DNA of 64,000 nucleotides, from positions 37,138,901 to 37,202,900 of the forward strand of contig JAWZYU010000034.1 of NCBI GenBank assembly GCA_038380435.1, written 5' to 3'. The translations under genes were made by a program, and so were the position numbers. This DNA is from Ryuthela nishihirai. Taxonomy: Eukaryota; Arthropoda; Arachnida; Araneae; Heptathelidae. The notes beneath the pieces are model-generated. The model saw only the letters and a list, made by a program, of their open reading frames with translations. It was not told the origin of the DNA and ran no database searches. Shown here in pieces: positions 33,587 to 45,022 of the stretch. The stretch's first letter is position 1. Every line of letters begins with the position of its first letter.

Positions 33587-34059
33587 TTTGGCATCTCTGT
33601 TTGAGACCTGACTGTTATTTGAGGCCCAGCCACTATTTAGAAATTCTGGGCTATTATTCAGCTACAATTCAAGCACAGGCTATTATTTAGGCCTCAGCAT
33701 TTATTATGTATATATATATGATATTTCGATCTTCGTATGTTTTCCAATGAGTCCTCCATTTGTTAATGCGAAGCTATGTTGTAACGCTCCAAAAGTATGA
33801 TAACTTCTTTACTTTGGACCTTTTGACTGATCCAAATTAAACTTCCAGATAGTATCAGGCGCCAGGTAATTAATCTTGCCAAATAAAGTTAAATGAGGGT
33901 TCGCTAAGTATATTGGCATTACTAGTCACAAAGAATTCAAAAGATTGTCAAATTTTTAAAGTTATATCTTAATCAAAAGCAGTCAAAATATTCATATAAC
34001 AGACAAAGTTTATTTCCAAAAAATTCAAGACTCACCATATAAACTGATGAATACAAAAG

Positions 34060-34237
34060 TCTGAGCATCTAAAAGGTCCATCTCTAAATACAACTCCAAA
34101 AAACTGACTTCTTCTTACAAACAATTTTCTTTACTATCTTCCTATTGACATTTTCTCATTACCTATATCATTAATGAATCTGTGACCTACATCACTTATT
34201 AATACATGCTGCATATGTTGCATGCTGGAAAAAACAT
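34060..34237. repeat. Inverted repeat pair, left copy
   Basis: From TGAGCATCTAAAAGGTCCAT through AATTTTCTTTACTATCTTCC and CTGTGACCTACATCACTTAT to GTTGCATGCTGGAAAAAACA. Its reverse complement is at 35889-36065. No target-site duplication or coding content seen. Confidence 0.8.
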
Positions 34238-34919
34238 TGGCATAATCTTACGATCACACGCAAGAGGGGCGTCACAGCCTTAACGCGCACATTAGCTGCT
34301 ATCAATCAAAAGTCGGAGTTGTGGATGTACAATTCCTTTAGAAGATTGAAAGAGGGAAAAGTGATTAAGTACAACTTAAGATAACCCCCAAAATGATAAA
34401 TATAACACAAATAAAGTAAAACTGGTTAAGGAAAAGTGATGTCTATATCCTTTGAACATTGCACTCACCATTGATGAAGAATGGAGTTATCCACTGCTGA
34501 CAAAGGCATTTTGAGGATGCTGAAAGTGCTATGACCTCACCATAAAGGATTATTGTAATACTTTTTGTCAGCCACACAGAAAGAAACATTCAGTACTGTA
34601 TTATTGAAATGTATATGAGAGTGCTAACTATTGTAATTTTTGCATTACTTTTGACATATATATTTTACACTTCTTTCTCATATGTCCTGTTTATATATTA
34701 GTTCGACTGATATTAGTTAGACTGATGATTGTGTCTATTATTGTATTTCTGCAGATGGATAAAAATGCTTTAGTAATATGCAAAAAAATGATAACAGTAT
34801 ATGGAAAGTCTTACAGTATGTACAGTAGCCAAGTTATTGATGGTCATAAATGATATAAAACATTGGTAGACAGTTTAAACTGACTGCAAGTTAAAACTAC
34901 TATGTACCACCTTTTAGAG

Positions 34920-35240
34920 CAGTGTTTTCCAACCCATGGCCTGCCAACCATTGGTGGTGTCCATATGCTGCTAGACATAAATTATGGAAAGTGGACTGTG
35001 GTTTAGAAAAAGGTTGTTTTGGCAACACACACCCTCTTTTGATTTTAGAGAAACCCTCATGTCTCCCCATCTCTCGTTTATCATCAACTGCTGACACCTC
35101 TCTCCCACCAATACTCACCTTTAAACAAAAAAATATATTCATAACTGGAGAAAAAAAATGAAAAATTTTACTTCCTTTTGCCTTTTTTGTAATGTTCACA
35201 CCCTTCAGAGGGGTCACGTCTCCCAATTTGGGAACCCTAG
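34920..35240. mobile_element. hAT-like MITE
   Basis: 321 bp. Ends CAGTGTTTTCCAACCCATGG and CCAATTTGGGAACCCTAG are of the hAT CAGxGxTTCCCAA style. An 8-bp direct repeat TTTTAGAG / TTTTAAAG (7 of 8) flanks it at 34912-34919 and 35241-35248, the size hAT elements make. No transposase. It sits about 190 bp upstream of the exon at 35433. Confidence 0.6.
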
Positions 35241-35432
35241 TTTTAAAGCATTGAATATACTGTTATGACAAAGTATTTTGTAATACATTTTGCCATTTCA
35301 AAGTTTGCAAGAAATCAGCACAAAGCTGTGCTATTGTTTTTATCAGTTTTTGCTTTTTAAATGAAAAATTATTTATTAATGCCTCAATTTTTTTCTCTCT
35401 TATTATGTCTTTGGAATTTGTCTACATTACAG

Positions 35433-35511
35433 ATAGAGTCACTGAAGACATTTTATTCTGATCTCAACTATACAGCAAAAGAATCTCTTAATGCTTATCT
35501 TCATTTACAAG
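35433..35511 (+). CDS. TTLL15-like, visible exon 6
   Basis: 79 bp; starts in phase 0 and ends with one base of a Gly codon. The acceptor is tctacattacag. The donor is CAAG/gttggt, weaker than the consensus. A better-looking gtaaag site 4 bases downstream would shift the next exon into a stop, so the gttggt site is chosen from reading frame. It encodes IESLKTFYSDLNYTAKESLN then AYLHLQG. Confidence 0.8.
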
Positions 35512-35670
35512 GTTGGTAAAGTTTATTACAAGATTTTTAGTCTTATGGATTGAGCTCAGAGTGATTAGTGAATAGTTTTCTTCTGTTTTGCTAAGTGTGT
35601 CATGTGGTTACAAGTTTTTATTGGCAATATTGAATCGGTAGATTTTTTTAGCAAGTATTACATATTGTCA

Positions 35671-35853
35671 ATAAAAATAAATTACTCCTCAAGCAGCTCC
35701 TTCACACAGAATTCTGAGAGGAGCTTGTCAGTATAATATGCCATAGAGAAGGTATGAGTTATGTGAAGAAGACAAAAACCTCAGCAGAAACACAAGAAAA
35801 CTTCATTCCTTATCTGGAGCTTGAACAAGCATGCTAACCACTCAGCTACCTCT
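35671..35853 (-). mobile_element. SINE family 2, antisense, decayed
   Basis: CCTCAAGCAGCTCCTTCACA, GAGAGGAGCTTGTCAGTATA, AAAAACCTCAGCAGAAACAC, CTTATCTGGAGCTTGAACAA and GCTAACCACTCAGCTACC follow the family-2 order on the minus strand. A short part of the tRNA head is deleted. Confidence 0.78.
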
Positions 35854-35888
35854 CAATACATTATTGTGTTATTTTGTTTATTGTGTTT

Positions 35889-36065
35889 GTTTTTTCCAGC
35901 ATGCAACACATGCAGCATGTATACTAAGTGATGTAGGTCACAGATTCAGTAATGATATAGGTAATGAGAAAATGTCAATAGGAAGATAGTAAAGAAAATT
36001 GTTAGTAAGAAGAAGTCAGTTTTTTGGAGTTGTATTTAGAGATGGACCTTTCAGATGCTCATATT
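35889..36065. repeat. Inverted repeat pair, right copy
   Basis: TGTTTTTTCCAGCATGCAAC-type start, AAGTGATGTAGGTCACAGAT, AATGTCAATAGGAAGATAGT and TTTCAGATGCTCA: the reverse complement of 34060-34237 with scattered mismatches. The 1.65 kb between them holds a hAT-like MITE, TTLL exon 6 and a SINE, so this is either a dispersed repeat in two orientations or an inversion-type duplication. Confidence 0.8.
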
Positions 36066-36271
36066 GTTACATATTTGTGGTTATATCTTTGGATAAACAT
36101 TTTACCTTGTGGAGTTAGAAATGTATACAGTAGAATGTTGATTATGCATTTTTTTTAGAGAACTTAAATTAGAAATCTTATATAACTGGAAAACTAAAAG
36201 ATATGATTATCACTGCAGTTTTAATTTCCTTAAGAATTCAGGGCTTAATTATATGTATATATATTTTAAAG

Positions 36272-36476
36272 CCATCCCGTGACTGAGTGGTTAGCACGCT
36301 TGGCTACTGATCTAAGGGACCTGGGTTCGAGCCCCGGGTAAGGCATGGATGTATGTGTCGTTTTTCTGCTGAGGTCCTGCCATCCTCTCAGACTTTCTAC
36401 TCTGGCATATAAACTGACAGTCTCCTGTCAGACCTCTGTGGCAAGCAGCTGCTTGAGGGGGTATTTATTTTATTTT
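36272..36476 (+). mobile_element. SINE family 2, sense, intact with TSD
   Basis: Sense copy with a tRNA-like head (GACTGAGTGGTTAGCACGCT, GGGTTCGAGCCCCGGG), the CATGGATGTATGTGTCGTTT segment, CTCCTGTCAGACCTCTGTGG and GCAAGCAGCTGCTTGAGGGG, then a T-rich tail. An exact 12-bp target-site duplication TATATTTTAAAG at 36260-36271 and 36477-36488. Confidence 0.93.
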
Positions 36477-36488
36477 TATATTTTAAAG

Positions 36489-38298
36489 ACTTTGTACAGT
36501 TGCCTTTGTGAAATGCATTAATGATTGCTGAGCATAACAAGTTATACCTCAAATAAATGCTTCTACCATGAAAAATATAATAAACTATCTCAAATTGCAT
36601 ACCCTCCTTTCTTCTCACCCCCCCCCCCCCAAAAAAAAAAATAGTGAGGGAATTTCATTGTTAACCCAGACAAGTTGTAGCTCAAATGAGAGTGTGCAAT
36701 GTGGGGAGTGTCATCTACTATATGTTTTATAGGTTTAATTAAGGTTAGCTAAGTCATAAGCTAGACATAGAGGTTACAATAGCTGAGATGGTAGCATGAT
36801 ATTTTTTTGTACTGAGACATGCCAAAGAGTTTTTGTACTCCACCAACTAACATTGCCAGTGGTCACTCATAAAACCTTTATTAAATTTATATTCAAGTGG
36901 CATTCGTTTGGAAATGAAACTCAAATTATCAACGGAGAAGTCTTTCGCTCAATGCTGCTGAATTAGAAGAGAGTTGACACCTAGCAATAATGGGAAACTG
37001 AAGGTCCATCAAAGGCTCTTGTTGTATATTGTAGATATCCAGGATTAGGGGTGCCAGAGAGCCAATCATGTTGATATGTAGGAGAACATGCATACCATTA
37101 TCATTATTATAATAGGCAAGTATTCTAATGAGAAACTCAATGTGATATGACTCAAGGCAAACAATTTTGTATTTGGAAGCAGAAGCTTATGTGTGTTGCT
37201 AGTAATTTCATAGTGCTATGAATTTAGCAGGTAGTATATGTGTCTGGGTTCTTTTATGAAAGGCCCAACAAGTGATATTGTAACTAGTGTATTACAACTT
37301 AATTATGTGAATTGAAATTAATCAGTTTTCATATTTGAGTGATGATAAGTGATAAAATTAATCAGTTTTCATATTTGAGTGATGATAAGTGATAAAATTA
37401 ATCAGTTTTCATATTTGAGTGATGATAAGTGATAAAATTAATCAGTTTTCATATTTGAGTGATGATAAGTGATAAAATTAATCAGTTTTCATATTTGAGT
37501 GATGATAAGTGATTTACATGCACCTGCACCACCACATGCAAACAATTCCCGTCCATTAGATGTGAGCTTATTGCAATGCCACCCAGTGTAACATAGAGAA
37601 GGTCACAACATATACTTTTCTCAATATTTGCAAGTAACTTTTAGATACATAATTATTTTCTTAAGTTGCTTAGTTGTCTTTTTTTCTTTTTTTGAGAGAA
37701 ACTGCATGTCTTTTGGGAAGGAGTTTTTCAGTTTTAATTAATGACAAAATTATTTCCAAGAGTTTCATCCATTAAGATAAGTGAGGAAAAACTGTTTCTG
37801 TGTTAGATAAGCAGCTGTTTCTTCAGTGTTAATTTTAAATAATCATTCCCTAAAATAAAAATTATACTAGTGATTTATTTTATTGAAACAAGTTTGGAAA
37901 GTTACTGAGAGACATATTTTAGGTATGGGCAAGGCTTAATACAAATAATTATTGCAGACAACTGTAGTATACTTCTCTGGTCATTGGTACATGTCAAGAC
38001 TTTGTGTTGGATGGGTCTGCTGGAATAAATTGTTTTGAAAATTTATGAGTTGTATGTCACACTACTGTTTTTGTAAGACTTTGGTCATTTAAATATAATT
38101 GAACATAACTATTAACATACAATCTTTTAGTAAATCTAGCACAGTAGTATCCTCACAATTAAAAAACCTTTTGCTCAGAAAATATTAAGAGTAAACATAT
38201 CAAAACATTCTCTGTCAAAGAGCAATAAAATTTTTAAAGTTTAACCCTCAAACCATTTGCACAGTAAAGGGTTATCAGAGTGCAGTAAAAGGTTATAA
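36489..38298. other. Intron sequence around the minisatellite
   Basis: Apart from the C/A homopolymer run at 36618-36642 and the 40-bp array at 37321-37513, no element is recognised. Short frames only. Confidence 0.55.
37321..37513. repeat. 40-bp minisatellite, 4.8 copies
   Basis: The unit ATCAGTTTTCATATTTGAGT + GATGATAAGTGATAAAATTA repeats at 37321, 37361, 37401, 37441 and 37481 (last copy partial) with no visible mismatch. Part of the unit also precedes the array (AAATTA at 37315-37320). Confidence 0.95.
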
Positions 38299-39154
38299 AC
38301 TCAAAAGCTTTTCAGAGCAAGGACAGCCCTCCATCTTCAGTGATGTGATATTATGTGGCAATGCTAGAACTATTTAAAACTTCCTTCCATATATCACGAA
38401 GGTGATTCCAATGTCTCAGTTGCGTGTGGGAACAGATGAAGTCATTGTTTCAATTGTCTCGCAGACAGTGGCTCCATAGTAAGTAGATGCATGTGCTAGC
38501 AGTGTGGCATGCTTCCAATCTATGGTAGCTGCATATTGAATTGCCAGCTCAGCAGTGGCAATTTTAGTTTGTTTTGGCTGATATATGACTGATGCCCTAA
38601 GAATCTCTCCTGTAGTGAATGTGTGGTTTTTCGTATGTAATAAGTAAAAAAATTTCTGGAAATGTGTGGGTAATTTGTCTCTGCCCTTTTTTATGATTTT
38701 CTTCATATTTGGAGCTGGGCTGAAAATAATATTAATGCTATTTTCAGTCCAGCTCCAAATTTGAAGTAATTATAAAAGGAACAGAAACAAATTGAACCTT
38801 CTTAAAAAATTGGGCATGTACAGATTGCCCCTATATTTTCCACATGATTCTGTCATTACGTAGGTAAAACCATATATTACTATGGGAGAGATTTACAGAG
38901 CATTAGTCAGATGTCAGCCAAAACGAACTAACAACTTCCACTACTGAGCTGTTTGTTAATTCAACATACATCTACTTACTCTAGAGCCATCAACTGCAAG
39001 GCAATTGAGACGATCTCGCCCATCCCCACCTGCAACCTAAACATTGGAATCACCATATGATATGTGGAAGGAAGTTTTAAACAACCCTAACATCACCACA
39101 TAATGCCACTTCACTGAAAATGGAGTGCTGTCCATGCTCTGAAAAGTTTTTGAG
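38299..39154. repeat. Large foldback (about 420-bp arms)
   Basis: Left arm 38299-38720 starts CTCAAAAGCTTTTCAGAGCA. Right arm 38735-39154 ends with its complement TGCTCTGAAAAGTTTTTGAG. Matching inner blocks include ACTTCCTTCCATATATCACG / ATATGATATGTGGAAGGAAG and TTTGGAGCTGGGCTGAAAAT / ATTTTCAGTCCAGCTCCAAA. The spacer is about 15 bases. A 97-codon open frame on the minus strand of the left arm (38416-38706) has no recognised domain. Internal arms have diverged, with small indels. Confidence 0.85.
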
Positions 39155-40345
39155 TATGTTTCTTACAATCTTTCACAGTGAAAATGGTTTGACAGATAAA
39201 CTTTTAAAAATTTTATTTCTCAATGACAGAAATTTTTGTTATTTTATTCTTACTTATAGTAAGTATCCTTTGCAGCTTCATTTTTGTTTGCATATTTTGT
39301 ACACATATACATGTATGCTATGTAACACATCACAAAGTAGTTAATTTGGAGAGTTATGACTTTTTTAAATGAAACATTTCATTGGTATTTTTGATAAAAA
39401 TATTTGAAAAAAATTAATCTAGTTACAACTTATGTCATCCCATATACTGAATATCATCCCATATCTGTATGTGTTTTAGCAATAAAAGATTGGTATTTGT
39501 CTACAAAAAAATACAAAATGTGATATGTTTAAAACATCTTTCGACATTGAATTGAGTTCAGAAAGTATGAAAACAAAATGATTTGGTTCAGCAGTCTCAT
39601 CACTTCACAACATTCATTGACAACACAGGATTAAAGGTGCAATGGAACCCTAGACCTCAATATATTTGGAGGGGAGGGGATGAAATTCATTCTACTTGAG
39701 CTTCTGCAGGATCTCTATATGGTTAGGTCTCTAGGCCAAGGCTTAGGTGGATTGTACATTAATCCAGCATTTTTATTTAGAAAATAAAATCTAACTTTTG
39801 AGGCCTTTTTTGCTTGAGAATTGGTAACATTTTATCAGGCTCAACATTGGAGTTCTCATTGTAGAGATTTGCTAAGCTATTTAACCTATTTCTGCCTATA
39901 GTGTTCCTCAGGTATGATTTTAGCCTTCGAAGGATGAAAAAGGCTCTATGTACTGTTTGTCAAAACCAGAACAGTAGCAAAGAGTAAACAAGTTTAAAAT
40001 ATTCATATATATATATCTCTCTGTGTGTCTTCATTACACCAATTCTGTAGAGATTAATGAACTTTTGTATGACTGAGAAAAAGCAAAAATGAATAAAGTT
40101 TAAAGCTTAAAAATTTGCTAAAGTTGTTTCCCTCTTTCTCTGTTATCTCAGCTCCAACTTAGGGTTTTGCATCACAAGAATGTTATTTTCTGTCAAACTT
40201 ACTTTCAAATTAACTTTATGTCGAAAGCAAAATACCCATGGGTGTCAGCATTAATTTTTTTAGGGGAGCTAAAAGTTACCATTCTAAAATACAGAGTTTG
40301 TAAATTGTTATATATTTAAAATTTTATTTCACTGTTTATGTACAG
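39155..40345. other. Intron sequence before exon 7
   Basis: A+T-rich; no repeat or gene recognised. It ends with the acceptor of the exon at 40346. Confidence 0.6.
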
Positions 40346-40454
40346 GAAAAAATGTGCCAAAGATGTGGTCTCAGATATCTCAAGCTGTACAAGATGTTTA
40401 TTTTGAGACTGAAAGCCTGATTAAACGAACAACACATAGATATGATTTTTTAAG
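40346..40454 (+). CDS. TTLL15-like, visible exon 7
   Basis: 109 bp; completes Gly and leaves two bases of Arg. The acceptor is tttatgtacag and the donor is AG/gtaaat. It encodes KNVPKMWSQISQAVQDVYFE then TESLIKRTTHRYDFLR. This corresponds to the helix before the last ATP-grasp strand, in the style of the family's W..I......I. Confidence 0.85.
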
Positions 40455-40625
40455 GTAAATTCGCATTTAAAAATTTAATACCAAGTTTGTATGGAAATAG
40501 TTATATTAAACATTTTTCTTATTTTAAGTAAGATATTAAATTCAGGGCTATCGAGTATAGCAATATTTTAAGAATTAATATTAGGAAACAGTCAGATTTC
40601 ATGAATTGTTTTTATCAGTATTTTT

Positions 40626-40781
40626 TGATTGTGAAACTGTTCAAAATTAAAAAAAAAAGTAGTTCATTGTATATTCACTGATTTATATATATATCCTAAA
40701 TGAAATTTCTTTTAATGACATGCAATGTTAACGTGTAGTTTGACAATTTCAGTATCATTTAGTTACATACTTGTAACTGAT
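40626..40781. repeat. Tandem duplication, copy 1
   Basis: GATTGTGAAACTGTTCAAAA..CTTGTAACTGATA, repeated at 40801-40957 with only small indels in the A and TA runs. Non-coding, intron between exons 7 and 8. Confidence 0.88.
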
Positions 40782-40800
40782 AATATATATATATAAAATT

Positions 40801-40957
40801 TGATTGTGAAAACTGTTCAAAATTAAAAAAAAGTAGTTCATTGTATATTCACTTGATTTATATATATCCTAAATGAAATTTCTTTTAATGACATGCAATG
40901 TTAACGTGTAGTTTGACAATTTCAGTATCATTTAGTTACATACTTGTAACTGATACT
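40801..40957. repeat. Tandem duplication, copy 2
   Basis: Second copy of 40626-40781; a TATATATATAT spacer separates them. High identity suggests a recent event. Confidence 0.88.
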
Positions 40958-41548
40958 AATGAACTTTTGTATGACTGAAATTTTTCATATTTATTATTAT
41001 ATTTTCATATTTAAAACAACACTTTGGCAAAAAATATTCTTCTGAATGATATAAGATTATGTTTAATAGTTCTCATTGATTTTTCACTTTGATATGTAGT
41101 AGTAGTAGTTAAATGCATATAGTATCCATTATGCAAAAACATGAGTATAAATAATGTGAGCTGCAGTGCAGAAAGTTACAGGGTAAATCCATGACTAGCT
41201 CCAGTAATCCAAATTTTATACCAATAATCTATATTGCTATTTACATTTTAAATTCTTAGAGAGGGAAGTTCAACATAATTCATTAAGTAAGTATGAGGTG
41301 ACAGAAAGATTGACCAATTAGGTTAAAGAATTAGTCCATAAAAAATGAAAACTCAAGACTATTAATGTAGACTGAAGTAAAATTTATGCATTTGTAATAT
41401 GAAAGGATCTAATATATGATAAATATATTTTCAATCAAACAATGAAAACAGGGTGTAGTGGCAATTTAAATAAATATCCAGTAGTTTTATAAAAAATTTA
41501 ATTGATTATTAATTTTTTTACATAACTTTAACATTTAAAAGATCAATA

Positions 41549-41889
41549 CAGTGGAACTTTGTTAATTAGACACCTTCAGGATTTAACACAATCTGGATTT
41601 TTTTTTAAATTCTGGTCTTTTGAAAGTGTTGCTTAACTCTCTGTGTCTCCCTACTCTGTGTTCCATAAGTTGTACCAACATTATATTAGTCAGCTGACAA
41701 TAAAATGTCTCTTGATTGGCTGCATGAAAATTGTTCTGAAATTCATGAATTTTGATGTTGATGTTAAATGGTGCATTTATCATTTCATAGAAGAATAGAT
41801 TGCAAAAATTTTAAAATGTGCACTTTTCAAAAAGTGTCAGATTTTTGATAATTCTGAATTTTGAGTGCCAAATTTATGAGGTTCTACTG
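41549..41889. mobile_element. pogo/Tigger-type MITE
   Basis: 341 bp with TA on each side; ends CAGTGGAACTTTGTTAATTA at the left and ATTTATGAGGTTCTACTG at the right, inverted. This terminal style is typical of pogo/Tigger elements. No coding sequence. Confidence 0.72.
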
Positions 41890-42060
41890 TACTTAATTTT
41901 GTATAATCTATTTGCATGTTATATTGCAGTTAATTTAGTACATGAAGTATATGGTTCTCAATATATTCAGTTACTTATGGAAAAAATTTGCATGCAATAA
42001 AATTTTGGTGAAATAAAATATATAGGGAGGGATGTCATATTAATCTGAAAATATGTTTAA

Positions 42061-42280
42061 TCCTTTGCATTCCAGATGTTTTTTTAGTATGACATACCGG
42101 TAATGCCAAAGAATTTTAAGCAAATTTCAGAAAAAAAAATTAGGCTATTTATAAAATTTTTATAAAAAAAGAAAAAATGATAAGATGATGAATAAATGAC
42201 ATACAACTAATAGAAATATGTTTTTTATTATCTTTTTTGTGCAATATGTCGCCATAGTGGCGCCTATGGAGTGCAAAGGG
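42061..42280. mobile_element. piggyBac-like MITE (TTAA target)
   Basis: 220 bp flanked by TTAA at 42057-42060 and 42281-42284. Inverted ends TCCTTTGCATTCCA and TGGAGTGCAAAGGG. TTAA target duplication is characteristic of piggyBac elements. No transposase. Confidence 0.7.
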
Positions 42281-42733
42281 TTAACTTAACTAATTATTGG
42301 TTATTGTGAGAGAAAATTTATTCCTTGACCACAGGACATTTGAATAAAGTTAACAATACTAGCAAGCAGTGGCATTTCAAAAGTGAAGAAGGGTACTAGT
42401 AATGTGAGCCTCCTGTATCCTTTCAATGCAATTAAAATTTACATATTAGTATTAACATTATTACTAGCAGATGTTCAATAATTTTTCAAGTAGGAATTTG
42501 ATGTAAAAAAAAATTTTTAAATACATCAAACAAAAATGAACAGTACACAGTAACAATTTCAACACTCAGTCTGAATTAAATGTTTTATATTCATGAACAA
42601 TTCGATATCAAATTTGCAGTATATGCAATATCAATAAGTATAATTCAAGTTGCTATTTCATATATACATTGGAAAACAAAATCTGCAAGAATCAGTTCGA
42701 GCAAAAATGTTTAATTACGTGCTAGGTATAAAC

Positions 42734-43120
42734 CAGTGGTGTCCAAAAGTTGAGCACAATTCACAAACTGTTAAATATCTCACAAATGACTGAAGTATTA
42801 ATATATTTTGTATGTGTCAATGAAATGGATTATATGCAAGGTTCTATGTCTCCCAAAAAACACATGATTTGACAAAATTTGTATATGACTCGAAAAGCAA
42901 ATCCAGGGTGCTATAAAAGCTGGTTCTGATTTTGCACCATTCATTTTCTGTTTGAATAAGCATTGCATTCATGTTGTTAGAGCATTTTGTAACAATAGTA
43001 TGGCACAGAGATATTATATGGATGTTTTTACACTTGGTAGAGCAATTATATATTTTTATTAAAATTCAACTGATCTCAGACTGATGTGGCTAGGACTATG
43101 AATGTCTACTTATGTCTTTA
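42734..43120 (+). mobile_element. Tc1-like 5' fragment
   Basis: Starts CAGTGGTGTCCAAAAGTTGA, a Tc1-like terminal style, followed at 43000 by an ATG frame reading MAQRYYMDVFTLGRAI, resembling the start of a Tc1 paired-HTH transposase. The frame then decays. The right end is not recognised. Confidence 0.45.
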
Positions 43121-43487
43121 TCCCAAGCTTAAAGCTTTGATCTAAGGATAGCTGATTTGCACACTTCATCGTAGAGCTCCTTATAGCAGGACAAAGGTTT
43201 CTGCAAGTCCCTTGACACCTTGAAACTTCTGTGCCAGTTGGGGCTGTCTTATCAAGTAGATGGTGTCAGTGTCAATGTGCTGTAAATCCTCTGCTCTTGG
43301 CCCAGGTTGTTGGAATAGGTTGGATTTCAGTAATTGATTCAATTATAATTCCATTCACCTTAGTCATTTATGAATCCTATTTTTTGGGGGGAGGGGATAG
43401 GTAAATAATTACATTTTTTTTTTAGTTTTCATTAAATTAATGAAAATGTGAGGTGGATGATCTTTCCCACCTATGTATCAATATTAA

Positions 43488-43559
43488 CCCATTTCTTCCC
43501 AAGTGTTGCATACACGCAACACTTCGTATTGCATGTACGCAACACTGGGAAGAAATGGG
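43488..43559. mobile_element. Very short TTAA-flanked palindromic MITE
   Basis: 72 bp between TTAA at 43484-43487 and 43560-43563. The ends CCCATTTCTTCCC and GGGAAGAAATGGG are perfect inverted repeats, and the inside is also a near-palindrome (GTGTTGC / GCAACAC). Fits a minimal piggyBac-like foldback. Confidence 0.65.
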
Positions 43560-43563
43560 TTAA

Positions 43564-44955
43564 TGTGAAATTGGGTTCATGTGAAAATCACATGTCAGGG
43601 GATGCATACCTAATTAATATACTTTAAATATTCTACTACAAACACGTCTAATGTTTTTACAAATCAATTTTAGAAATACAATTTCACTAGGAAAATAGTT
43701 AAATCTAACATTTAATTTACAAAATAATTAAATGCTAGATTAAGCATTTAGTTATTTTGTCTTCTGTATATTTAGAACCATTTACTTGATATAATTTGAT
43801 TTTAATAAATTTTAAATAATTTTATATATATTAGAACCATTTATTTTCTGTATATTTAGAACCATTACTCCTGTATGATACCCAAGTCATTTGTTTTATC
43901 TGAAATCTTAAGTTCTTTTCTAGAATAATAAAATTTTGAATTCTAAAAAAATAAATTGTTCATTCTAATCAGAATCTTATCTTTAGCTGTAATTTACAAA
44001 AATCATTAAAACCAAAACAGGATTGCTCTTGAATCCTACTTCTGAGGGCTTCTGCATCTGTTAGGTAATGTTTTAGTATAATGTGTGTTTTCAAGTAGGT
44101 ATAAGAAGTAAACTAGCACCAAACATTTTTCTAGTTACACTTATGCTAGCTAGTATCCAAAGATATGATTGTAGTTTGTTATGATATTTGAGTAGAGGTC
44201 TTCACTTGTGGGCTAAACTGAAGTGAATCATTTGAATTGACTTCTGGAAGTGAAATCCAAACTGAAGATGGTAATAGTGCACTAAGGAAATGCAGTGAGT
44301 TCACTTGGATATTTAATTATTTAACATGTGTTCCCTCTGGCCCATGATAAACATGACATGAAAATACTTCCATCAAATGAAATGAAACATGAGAATAATG
44401 TGGAAATAGATATATAGTTTTCTGTGCTCTTAATGGTAGCTAATGCAAGATACTGAGTTCCTGATAGTTGAACTAGTGCAGCTGATAATTACAGCTGTAA
44501 TTTGGGTATGGGAAAAAACATTTTAATGACAAATTCCCAGATTGTACTCATAAATCTAATAATTCTTTTTCTGAAACAACAATTTTTCATTTGCCAGCCA
44601 AACAAACTTTATCACTTCACCTCAGCCCAGTTTTATTGCCCTACATCAATCCAACTCACAATCTTACCACCCTATGTTAATCTGGCCACTGGTTTACAGC
44701 CCCATACTTAAACAGTTGGTTTGATCATCTGGCCACATGACCAAAACAGCCTACATTCATTAGCTAAAGATATGGTTTTGATAGAGGAAGTAAACTTGCA
44801 ATTGGTGGTCACTGACAATGTAATCTCAAATGTAAGAAATTCGGTACATAAGGTTTTGAATGATAAAAGATTATGAGCATAATATAATTGTAATGCCTTT
44901 CAAATTGGAATTATGTGATTTTTATATTGTCTATCTGTATCTTTTTTATATCTAG
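43564..44955. other. Intron sequence before exon 8
   Basis: A+T-rich with a few local repeats of TTTAGAACCATTTA near 43770-43865 (three times). A 69-codon open frame at 44502-44711 has no family resemblance. Confidence 0.55.
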
Positions 44956-45022
44956 GAATTTCTTTGAGCTAGTAAGATTCGACTTTGTTGTAGATGAAGA
45001 ATTAAACGTTTTCTTAATGGAG
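44956..45022 (+). CDS. TTLL15-like, visible exon 8 (RFDF..D motif)
   Basis: 67 bp; completes Arg, then 22 codons, ending in phase 0. The acceptor is ttatatctag and the donor is GAG/gtgagt. It encodes NFFELVRFDFVVDEELNVFL then ME. The F-E-L-(L/V)-(R)-F-D-(F)..D....(L)-(L/M)-E block is the metal-binding end of the TTLL ATP-grasp fold. A longer open frame reading on into the intron (to 45325) is read-through and not coding. Confidence 0.9.

Noticed and set aside
37321..37513. Regular 40-bp repeat array resembling a CRISPR array
   Set aside because: The units are identical along their whole 40 bp with no variable spacers, in a eukaryotic intron; it is a minisatellite.
43120..43330. Possible antisense coding fragment (VGQ-like/LxxEL patterns)
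   Set aside because: I could not connect it to any family, and it has no convincing frame length.
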